The notes beneath the pieces are model-generated. The model had not been told where the DNA came from. It saw only the letters and a program-made list of their open reading frames with translations, and did not search any database. A DNA stretch of 64,000 bases from Diphasiastrum complanatum (lineage: Eukaryota; Streptophyta; Lycopodiopsida; Lycopodiales; Lycopodiaceae): assembly GCA_029204225.1 (NCBI GenBank), contig CM055101.1, forward strand, positions 6,081,246 to 6,145,245. Reading direction: 5' to 3'. How positions within the stretch are numbered: the first letter of the stretch is position 1; every line of letters begins with the position of its first letter. Below are positions 56,550-64,000 of the stretch, piece after piece. The position numbers and the translations under genes are program-made.

Positions 56550-57400
56550 TTGAGAGTGTGTAGCAACATTTATTGTTCATCATTTGAGTTTTCTTCACTT
56601 CAAATGTCTTCAATGGGTTCATCCTTGTTGGAACCAACTGAAAGATTGTCCACTTCAGACTATTCAATTTGGAAAATGAGGATGGAGTCCATCTTGATCC
56701 TTCAAGACGTGATGGACATAGTTCTTGTCCTTGAAGGACCACCACAAGTTCTTCAAGAGGTTCAAAAATACAAAAAGAGAACTAGGATGGCTCTCCACTA
56801 CATTAAGATGAATGTCTCTAATGAGATATTGAGGGAGATAGGTACTTGTACAACAACCAAAGAAGCTTGGGATTGTATCAAGACTATCTATGAGGCTAAG
56901 AATACCTCTAGGCTTCTCACTCTTAGGAATAAAATCTTTCAAAGTAGCCAAAAGAGTGATGAGAGTGCATCTAGTTATGTTTTGAGAGTAAAAGATATTC
57001 ATAGAGAACTTGCTTGTATTGTGATTTCATCAATTAAAATGAGCTAGTTCAAGTCATTCTCAATGGCTTGAGAAGTGACTTTGATAACCTTGTCCAATCC
57101 TATGCCATTAAGGAGGAGCTACCAAGTTTGGAGGCTCTCCAAAGTGTGCTAATTTTGGAAGAATCAAGACAAGAGTACAAGCTCTTGAGGATGGACAAGC
57201 TTTCTCTCACTCATAATGATGGCAAAGCTCTCTTTGCCAAGGATAAGCACAAAGGGAGGAGCAAGAACCAACATCAACAATCCTCAAGCAAGGACAAAGT
57301 CAAATCCAAAGACAAAAATGAGGAGAAAGGTGATTCCTCTAATGCTTCATCATCCAAGCTCAAGAAGAAGAAGATCAAGTGCTTTATGGTCTCTAGTTTC
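56550..57400 (+). pseudogene. gag of copia A2, zinc knuckle deleted
   Basis: The likely start is ATG 56598 or 56607 (MGSSLLEPTERLSTSDYS), since the upstream codons of the frame from 56550 belong to the leader. The core blocks are YSIWKMRMESILILQDVMD, MNVSNEILREIGTCTTTKEA and DESASSYVLRVKDIHRELAC. A frameshift near 57025 moves to the frame of 57068 (DFDNLVQSYAIKEELPSLEA, LFAKDKHKGRSKNQHQQSSS). At KKKKIKCF the C-x2-C-x4-H-x4-C knuckle should follow, but the sequence goes directly to MVSSFSSTPFKKDGLWYIDS, an in-frame deletion removing the knuckle and the spacer to the protease. Confidence 0.85.
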
Positions 57401-57404
57401 TCAT

Positions 57405-57850
57405 CTACTCCTTTCAAGAAGGACGGCCTATGGTATATTGATAGTGGAGCCTCTTCACATATGTGTAGCTCCAAGGACTCTTTCTCTTCTATTGCACCTT
57501 ATGATGGAGTCAAGAAATCAATATACACTGCAAATGATTTTGAATGTCCTATTGAAGGCATAGGGAACATTCCCTTGAAGCTTGCATCCTCTAAAGTTCT
57601 TTCTCTCTCTAAAGTTCTTTATGTACCTAAGCTTACCAAGAATCTTATTAGTGTTGGCCAATTGCTTGATAATGGCCTTGATGTAAAATTCAATGTTGAT
57701 ACTTGCACTATCAAGAAGAATGATGAGATACTTGCATTAGGATCTAGATTTGGTGGCATCTATAAACTAGATCCAAATGAGTATGTGAATGCTTGTAATG
57801 CTGCTCTTGTGAACAAGCTCTCTATGGAGAAATTATGGCATAGGAGGTAG
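57405..57850 (+). pseudogene. Protease of copia A2
   Basis: LWYIDSGASSHMCSSKDSFS (active site DSG at about 57438-57446), GIGNIPLKLASSKVLSLSKV, LYVPKLTKNLISVGQLLDNG, FNVDTCTIKKNDEILALGSR and KLDPNEYVNACNAALVNKLS. The retropepsin-like fold cuts the Gag-Pol polyprotein. The frame ends in TAG at 57848-57850 within LWHRR*GHPN, where relatives have Leu; otherwise it runs straight into the integrase. Confidence 0.85.
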
Positions 57851-59710
57851 GGACATCCCAACTACAAATCCATGCTCTCTATGATCAAAGAAGCCAAAGC
57901 TATTGGCTTGCCAAAGTCATTCTCCAAGAAGATCAAGCCTTGTGAGGCTTGTGCTATTGCTAAATCTCACAAAAAGCCATTTACAAGATCTTCTATCAAA
58001 ATCAAGCATCCTTTGGAGTTAATCCACTTGGATGTACATTTCTCATCAACTACAAGCAAGGGAGGAGCCACTTGTTTTGTTACTTTCATTGATGATTTCA
58101 CAATATTCACTTGGATATATCTTCTTGCTTCTAAATCTATGGTGTTTGATCATTTCCTTATTTTCAAAGCTTATGTAGAGAAACAATTCTCATTCAAGAT
58201 TAAAGCTCTTAGAAGTGATGGAGGTGGTGAATATATCTCCAATAAATTTCAAGATTTTTGTGAGCTTGAAGGCATCAAAAGAGAGTTCTCTTGTGCCTAC
58301 TCTCCATCTCAAAATGGAGTGGCCGAGAGAAAGAATAGATCTCTATGTGAATGTGCAAAATCTATGAGAATTGAGGCATGTTTGCCCAAAGACTTTTGGG
58401 GAGAAGCCATTAATTGTGCAAATTATCTTTGCAATAGACTCCCACATATAGCTCTTGGAGGAAAGTCACCATATGAAATCTTATATTTGAAGAAGCCTAA
58501 GGTTGATCACCTTAGAGTTTTTGGATGCTTATGCTTTGTCCATATTCCTTTGGAAACAAGGAAGAAGGAAGATCCTAGTGCATGCAAAGGGATCATGGTT
58601 GGATACGCATCCACCAAGAAGGCCTATAGAGTCTTTATACTCTCTACTTCTCAAGCTATTGAAAGTAGAGATGTTGTCTTTCATGAAGATCAACACTCAT
58701 CTTTTGAAGAGGCCGAGATCAAGAAATCTATGGATGCATCACCAATTATTGATTTTGAAGACAATCATGATGTGATGGGGTCGAGATTTGAAGAAGACTC
58801 TCCTCGGATTTTCTCACCAAGAAGATCCATGAGAGATAGATCCGAGCCTAAGAGGCTCTCATATGTTGACAAAGGCAAACAAGTGGATCTTGATTCCACT
58901 AATTATGTTTTTTATGTCTCTCATGAAGAGCCAAAGAATGTACAAGAGGCACTCAATACCAAGGAGTGGTATGATGCCATGAAGCAAGAGTATGATGCAT
59001 TGATCACCAACAATACTTGGGAGCTTGTGGATCCTCCATCCAACAAGCATGTGATTGGTTGCAAGTGGGTATTTCGGATCAAGTTCAATCATGATGGCAC
59101 CATCAACAAGCATAAAACAAGATTATGTGCCAAAGGATTTGCTCAAATCCATGGTCTTGATTATGAGGAGACCTTTGCACCCATTGCAAAGATGGTGACA
59201 ATAAGAATTCTTATTTCTCTTGCTTGTTTCTTCAAGTGGAAGGTGTTCCAATTAGATGTATCCAATGCTTTTCTAAATGGTTATCTTGAGAAGGAGATTT
59301 ATATGGAACAACCTCAAGGATTCATCAAGGATGAGTCCAAAGTGTGCTTGCTCTTCAAAAGTCTTTATGCACTCAAGCAAGCACCAAGATCATGGTATTC
59401 AAGACTTAATTCTTTTCTTATCTCACTAGGATTTACTCTTAGTGACTATGATCCTTCCATGTATCTAAAGTTTTTTGATAGCAATATTGTCATTCTTCTA
59501 ATTTATGTTGATGACATTATTTTTTGTGGAAGTTGTATCAAGATAGTTGATGAAACTAAGCTAGCACTTGGATGTGAGTTTAAAATGCAAGATCTAGGAG
59601 AGATACATTACATCCTAGGCCTAGAAATTGATTTTTATGAAAATCATGTCTTTATATGCCAATCTATGTGCTCACTCTATATTGAAAAAATTCCACCTGG
59701 AAAATTCTAA
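57851..59710 (+). pseudogene. Integrase and RT of copia A2 (612-codon open frame)
   Basis: Open from just after the TAG at 57850; the first ATG is 57872. Integrase: CEACAIAKSHKKPF (zinc-binding Cys pair), IHLDVHFSS, FIDDFTIFTWIYLL, LRSDGGGEYISNKF and NGVAERKNRSLCE (D, D, E), WGEAINCANYLCNRLP, KKPKVDHLRVFGCLCF, SRDVVFHEDQ. Linker with RRSMRDRSEPKRLS. RT: VIGCKWVFRIKFNHDGTINK, FQLDVSNAFLNGYLEKEIYM, LYALKQAPRSWYSRL (Gly to Ala change), ILLIYVDDIIFCGS (YVDD about 59503-59514), MQDLGEIHYILGLEIDFYEN. It loses frame at about 59665 (QSMCSLYIEKIPPGKF); the proper continuation CAHSILKKFHLENSKSIDTP lies in the next frame. This is the longest uninterrupted pol frame of the window. Confidence 0.92.
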
Positions 59711-60445
59711 GAGCATAGATACTCCAATGGAGAAAATTGTAAAAGATACTAATAAAGGTGATGAAAGATCCTTTGAGGACATCACACTTTTTAGGAGTCT
59801 TGTAGGCTCCTTGATTTGGCTTACCATTACTAGGCCCAATCTAAGTTTTTGTGTGCACAAATTGAGTCAATTTATGCAAGAACCTAAGATCCATCATTGG
59901 AAGATGGCCAAGAGGATTCTAAGATATGTATCTTCATCTTGTGATTATGGTCTACTCTATAAAGTGAAGATCTATCCATTGTTGGCTACTCGGATTCGGA
60001 CTTTGCAAGTGACAAGATGGATCGAAAGTCTATTGGTGCATACATTGTCTTTCTTGGAGGCAATCTAATACCTTGGCTTTCCAAAAAACAAGATACTATA
60101 TCTCTCTCTTCATGTGAGGCCGAGTACAAAGCACTCACTACAACTACCAAAGAGGTGCTTTGGATCAAGAGGTTACTAATGGAGCTAAAGTGCATCAAGG
60201 AAGATGATCTACCAATGATCAAGTGTGATAACATCTCGACCCAAGCTCTTGCCAACAATCCCATATTTCATGCAAGAATCAAGCACATAGAAGTGGCACA
60301 CCATTTTGTGAGAGAAGAGCTTATTGGAGGAGAAATATATTTGGAGCATGTCAACTCGTCCTCTTATATTGCCGATCTACTCACCAAGCCTTTGAGCAAA
60401 AGTGCTTTCATCAAGCATAGATCTAATCTTGGAGTTATATCATGA
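59628..60445 (+). pseudogene. RT C-terminus and RNase H of copia A2
   Basis: The frame 59628-60068 gives ILKKFHLENSKSIDTPMEKI, LFRSLVGSLIWLTITRPNLS and FVHKLSQFMQEPKIHHWK-like blocks (here CVHKLSQFMQ), with RILRYVSSSCDYGLLY. A frameshift near 59975 lies within the start of RNase H. The frame 60017-60445 then has MDRKSIGAYIVFLGGNLIPW, TISLSSCEAEYKALTTTTKE, MIKCDNISTQALANNPIFHA, HHFVREELIGGEIYLEHVNS and DLLTKPLSKSAFIKHRSNLG, the natural copia C-terminus. RNase H removes the RNA template during reverse transcription. Confidence 0.9.
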
Positions 60446-60486
60446 TCAATGCTCAAATCTTCATAAATGATTTTTTAGGAGGAATG

Positions 60487-61210
60487 TGAAGAATTGAAAA
60501 AGATTATCTATGTTAGATATAGGGGTCTTATATTTTTCACATCAAGCATCTAGGTGTAGGATGTTGATAGGAACAATTTTGGCATAGATGGCAAATTATG
60601 CATTTTCACTTGTAATGCCACTATTGAGCCAAAATAGAGTAAGAGGCTAAACTCGTGACAATTGGAGTGTAGACAAGTGTAATGCCTTTGTTTGATGAAT
60701 TCTAAGAGGTCCAATAGGATTTAGAGGTGGAACCATGTGTGGTCCAATAGGAATTTGAGGTGTGCTTGAATATAGTCCAATAGAATTAAGAGGTGCATGG
60801 ATCAATGGTCCAATAGGATTAAGAGGTGACAAAGTGTGGTCCAATCATTGTAGGCATAGTGGTAGCTCGTGGATCTACTAGTATCATTGTACTCCTCATT
60901 TTGGATCTAATTGATTTGGTGATTATTGAGTGTTATTGGATTTCTAGCTTTCTCTCTCTACCCAAGAGCTCATGATGGTTTTTCTCTCTCTAACCGAGGA
61001 GAGCAGCTTGTTTTTACTTAGAATAATTTTTTGAATACTTCCCACACGTGTGTGTGAGAGTTGGAAGTGATTGAATGCATGTAGTAGTGTGTTTTTGCCA
61101 TAGGATCTAAGATTGATCTTGAATCTCAATCTAGTTTTGATCTTGGTGCATCTACACACCTTAGGAGATCACAAGTACATGTTGTGGACAATCCACACAT
61201 GTGAAATCAA
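60487..61210 (+). repeat. 3' LTR of copia A2 (about 724 bp), A-type
   Basis: Starts TGAAGAATTGAAAAAGATTA after the polypurine tract AGGAGGAATG and ends CACATGTGAAATCAATA, where the usual CAACA end has mutated. Shares TAGATATAGGGGTCTTAT, the CCAAT array (60708-60845), both TCTCTCTACC/TCTCTCTAACC repeats (60950-61000) and the CACACGTGTG word with the LTRs of N1. Confidence 0.85.
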
Positions 61211-61570
61211 TAGTAAGAGACACAATGGTCATCACCATGACCCATAGATGCCACATGCTCTGCATCTGGAGCTAGCACTGCACGTGCTTGCATCAACACA
61301 AACAACAAATATGACAATGGTAAGTTTTTGACCAGAGATCAATCTACTGATGATATCTGCATAGAAATAAATTTCATGGACATAATGATGAATATAACTC
61401 ACTACAGGGTGGATGCCCGATGAGCTAGCTCTGTCACCAAACTGGTGTATGAATTGTGAAATGCAATTTTATACTCAGCCTTGGATGGATAGCATCCAAA
61501 GCCATGATGCTATAAAAAAGAACAAAAATGAATGTCAAGTTAAAAATGAACCATGATTTAATCCATATGC
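61211..61570. other. No gene recognised
   Basis: Unassigned DNA between the copia LTR and the CACTA remnant. GATAACTCACTACAGG-like words near 61400 are not a convincing CACTA end. Confidence 0.35.
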
Positions 61571-62250
61571 TTGTATATACATGAAATGACTACAACTATG
61601 TGCTTGCTAGAAAGAGATTTACCAACTTCTTTCATGGATATACAAGTTTATCTACTTGTGCATTTGGTTGATGAAATTTCCATTGTTGGACCAATGCATA
61701 CTAGATGGATGTTCTACCTTGAGCATTTTATGAAAGCCCTAAAAGACTTTGTGAGACAAAAGGTAAGGCCAGAAGGTAGCATTGTAGAAGATTGGCTTGT
61801 TCAAGGATCATTGTTTTACACCACAGAATATCTCTCGCAAGTACACCCTAGCATGCCAAGGTTATGGCGTGTTGAACAGGACAGACGCATTAAAGGGGAA
61901 TTATCTCAAGGAAAAGGAGTCGTAAGAAAAATGTTTGCATCGTTACGTGAAAAAATTCGCACGTTCATTTTATACAATTGAGGAAGAATGGAAAAGTGGA
62001 TTTCGAAGTACGAAGAAGCCAAAAGGAGAGAAGTGTGGCATTGAGACGAAAAAAAAAAAAATCTTCTTACAAGAGAAGGAATAGGATGGTGACTCACCAT
62101 TTGCATGAGAATGACGAGCCATTAGAACAATTACATTCTCGACGCACATGTGAATGGATTTATGATACTCTCGAAAAGCAACGAAAAATGGTGAACACGT
62201 AATAGAACAAGAGTGGGAATTTGCTCGCAATTGTTCATGGAAGGTAAGTA
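61571..62250 (+). pseudogene. CACTA DUF4218 region
   Basis: 61571-61981 is open for 136 codons: MCLLERDLPTSFMDIQVYLL, VHLVDEISIVGPMHTRWMFY, LEHFMKALKDFVRQKVRPEG and SIVEDWLVQGSLFYTTEYLS, typical DUF4218, ending in a Lys-rich linker and TAG at 61979-61981 (LYN*). A second frame 61978-62202 continues with VDFEVRRSQKERSVALRRKK and HLHENDEPLEQLHSRRTCEW, matching 36616-36855 of the other element. No transposase core precedes it, since 61211-61570 is unrelated. Confidence 0.75.
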
Positions 62251-62325
62251 GTATTTTAATTTGAAAAGGGTGAATTTGTTTATTCTAGTTCTAAATCCTA
62301 GACCCTAAAATGTTCAAGATATGTT

Positions 62326-62787
62326 GTGCTGAATGTTCAAGATATGTTGTGCCAGTACAAAAAATATAATGCCATGTGGGCATACAGATATCACTTACAT
62401 GTTGAGGGCATTGACACCAAAAGACACACATTTGATTGTGCCATAATGGCAAACTTTCAAGAAGAGAGTCAATCTAGTGCAAATGACACAAACATCATTT
62501 CAGTTCACCTAGACTATGTCGGCACACTTCAACATATTTATGAGGTCGACTATGGAAGTAATGGAAAATATTTCATCTTTGATGTGAAATGGTTCAAAGT
62601 TAACTATCGTGGAAACAATGGTATGATTAGAAAGGATGTGTCCGGATTCATTGCAATCAACTCGACAAAAGTAATACCTATGAACTCATATGACACGTTT
62701 ATGTTGCCACTATCAATTTTTTTTAATAAGGACAACTTTGATTGTACAAAACAATCATTAAGAGTTATTGATTGCTTAATGCAATGA
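62326..62787 (+). pseudogene. CACTA DUF4216 exon
   Basis: 153 codons: YKKYNAMWAYRYHLHVEGID, KRHTFDCAIMANFQEESQSS, LDYVGTLQHIYEVDYGSNGK, YFIFDVKWFKVNYRGNNGMI, VSGFIAINSTKVIPMNSYDT. This is the DUF4216 pattern 'DYYG.L..I.E..Y......F.CDWF.......G...VN......DPF'. The upstream gap from 62250 to 62326 looks like an intron (GGTAAGTAGT near 62241). The last about 30 codons (FFNKDNFDCTKQ) have left the family. It is the most intact DUF4216 of the three in the window (compare 30797-31160 and 37155-37508). Confidence 0.8.
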
Positions 62788-63083
62788 TCTATCAAATTCT
62801 ATGAGTTAGATGTTGAGCTAGATGCATTACACTATAATCTTAGCAAGAGCAATGGATCAAATGATTAAAAAACATGAAGAGTGGCCTCACACATGTGGAG
62901 GACACTGCCAGTATGGACTATAAACAGAGAGTAAAGTACTTAAGCATACAAAAGCATTCCACTCATCAAAACTCAAGACAAATGTGGAAATTACAAGAAA
63001 AACTAGAATTTGCAATGTCACATCAACTTCTCATTGATTTGGTTGATTTCTTTATAGATCAATTACATCCATGAGCTGTGTAT
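62788..63083. other. No gene recognised
   Basis: Includes TGAAGAGTGGCCTCACACATGTGG (about 62876), which resembles a copia LTR end but is not followed by the expected LTR body. Confidence 0.3.
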
Positions 63084-63561
63084 TGTCCAAAAAGCCTTCA
63101 CACGTGTGATGAGTGCCTAGTCTTCTAGATCCACCAATAGGAGCCAAATATGGACATTACCCAAAGTTGACTTATCACACTACCTAGAAACCAAAAGCTA
63201 GTCTCCACAAAAATAGGGATATTCCCTATAAAATATGACCTACTGGAATATCTACATCTAAAAAAGTACATCCTTATCCACATGTGTGAATAGCATCTTG
63301 ACATGTGAGAGCATTTACTCATTCACATGGAAAAGCAAACTATTTACAAGGATATTGACCAAGATGACTTTTTCTTAGATTCTAGCCAAAAGTCAAGTTC
63401 ACACTTGTGTAGATCTATCTAAAATGAATCTAACTTTGTACAAGTACTTTTCCTACTTTCTTTCACACGTGGGAGCAGGCTCCATACATGTGAGATCTCA
63501 CTATGATCATAGATCTTAAGATTAATATAATACATTGGCCAAGTTGGAAGTGACAATTTCA
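63084..63561 (-). repeat. LTR of a minus-strand copia continuing off the right edge
   Basis: On the plus strand starts near TGTCCAAAAAGCCTTCACAC with CACACGTGTG close by, and ends CACGTGGGAGCAGGCTC...TGACAATTTCA. The purine tract (minus strand GAGGAGTGT, 63562-63570) abuts it. 63571-64000 then resembles the 3' internal end of N1/N3 (AAATCCGAGGCTTCCATG is shared with 19033). It would be the 3' LTR of another member of the N group. The boundary at 63084 is approximate. Confidence 0.5.
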
Positions 63562-63570
63562 ACACTCCTC

Positions 63571-64000
63571 AATTCTAACTTGGTAAATCTATGGTACTGC
63601 TATAAAAAACTTAAGGGTCTAATGTTAGCTTCTCAAGTGAATCCTTTGGCATGGATTTGATGTAAAACTAGCCAATGATATGTGTTGTAGTCACATTACC
63701 ACAACCATCATAGGATTTCTTTAATGGAAATCCATTGTCGATCTTCTTGAAGCACATTCTACCATCCTAGCTTTCAAGCATTTGATTCCTTCCAAGCTTG
63801 AAGAAGATACTTGACTTGCAAGCTCCTCCTCCTAGAATGTAGCTGGTTTTTCATGAAGGAAATCCGAGGCTTCCATGTAAAAATTACAGCAAATAAGGAT
63901 CCTAAAACACTTGAAATGATGAGGAAAACAATAGATTATGATTTCATAAGATTAGCACAAGTTGAACCATCAAAATCCATCAAAAACCTATGCTTGAACC
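63571..64000 (-). pseudogene. 3' internal region of the right-edge minus-strand copia
   Basis: Minus-strand DNA upstream of the polypurine tract: GGTACTGCTATAAAAAACTT and TCAAGTGAATCCTTTGGCAT correspond loosely to the inverse of the last about 100 bases of N1 (12990-13080). GAAATCCGAGGCTTCCATG near 63858 matches 19030-19050. No open frame of note; the rest lies outside the window. Confidence 0.4.

Larger units (their letters stand above)
56110..61210 (+). mobile_element. Copia A2: leader, gag, complete-length pol and 3' LTR; 5' LTR missing
   Basis: From about 56110 the sequence equals the leader of element N1 (10730 onward: CTTGATAGCTTGTTTTGAAG, GGGTTAGGTAGGGCAACTAG), so the 5' LTR, the primer site and the first part of the leader have been lost at the left junction. 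Gag (about 56607-57400), protease, integrase, RT and RNase H follow in the right order to a stop at 60445, then a polypurine tract AGGAGGAATG and the 3' LTR 60487-61210. It has at least one stop, three frameshifts and a zinc-knuckle deletion, so it is inactive, but it is the best autonomous-type copy in the window. Confidence 0.9.

Overview
The window looks like nuclear DNA of a land plant, most likely a seed plant. It is AT-rich, gene-poor and packed with nested, mostly broken transposable elements of plant type: Ty1/copia LTR retrotransposons with primer sites complementary to initiator-Met tRNA (TGGTATYAGAGC), and CACTA (En/Spm) DNA transposons whose TNP2 transposase, DUF4218 and DUF4216 domains are typical of plants. 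Reading frames are interrupted by plant-like introns. There are no bacterial operons, rRNA or tRNA genes, or CRISPR arrays that I can see. The only candidate host gene is a 3' exon at the extreme left edge (3-467), which resembles the TMEM45/DUF716 membrane protein family.

Layout. 1-3 kb: host gene exon, then a fold-back (inverted repeat) element at 1877-2727. 3-4.3 kb: minus-strand copia remnant (gag, primer site, LTR). 4.4-6.3 kb: heavily decayed copia. 6.3-15.2 kb: a copia element with a 5' LTR, gag, protease, integrase, RT and RNase H, split by a younger two-LTR non-autonomous copia at 9716-13900. 15.2-21.5 kb: two related copies of an unclassified repeat ending in long GA arrays, one split by a rearranged LTR, with a minus-strand non-autonomous copia between them. 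21.5-24 kb: minus-strand CACTA transposase. 25.3-26.5 kb: LTR fragment and a degenerate tandem array. 27.6-37.9 kb: a nest of three elements. A plus-strand CACTA deletion derivative is split by a second CACTA (28592-36478, with a 3-bp ATT duplication), and the second CACTA carries a truncated minus-strand copia. 38.0-44.8 kb: a second copy of the non-autonomous copia type, then a truncated autonomous copia. 44.8-47.6 kb: no gene recognised. 47.7-52.2 kb: remnants of two other copia groups. 52.3-53.1 kb: CACTA fragment. 53.3-55.4 kb: copia gag remnant and a small palindromic repeat. 56.1-61.2 kb: the most complete copia coding region, lacking its 5' LTR. 61.6-62.8 kb: CACTA accessory domains. 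63.1-64 kb: another minus-strand copia LTR.

No element in the window looks able to move by itself; every gag-pol or transposase has at least one stop, frameshift or deletion. The most interesting material is a non-autonomous copia lineage (9.7-13.9 kb and 38.0-41.9 kb, with a 3' remnant at 18.7-19.2 kb). Both better copies share the same excision of the integrase core, and both replace RT/RNase H with the same otherwise unrecognised open frame. They presumably depended on gag-pol from autonomous relatives like those at 31.7-36.2, 42.4-44.8 and 56.1-61.2 kb, which have related coding sequence and LTRs. Boundaries given as 'about' are read by eye; nothing here was computed by alignment.
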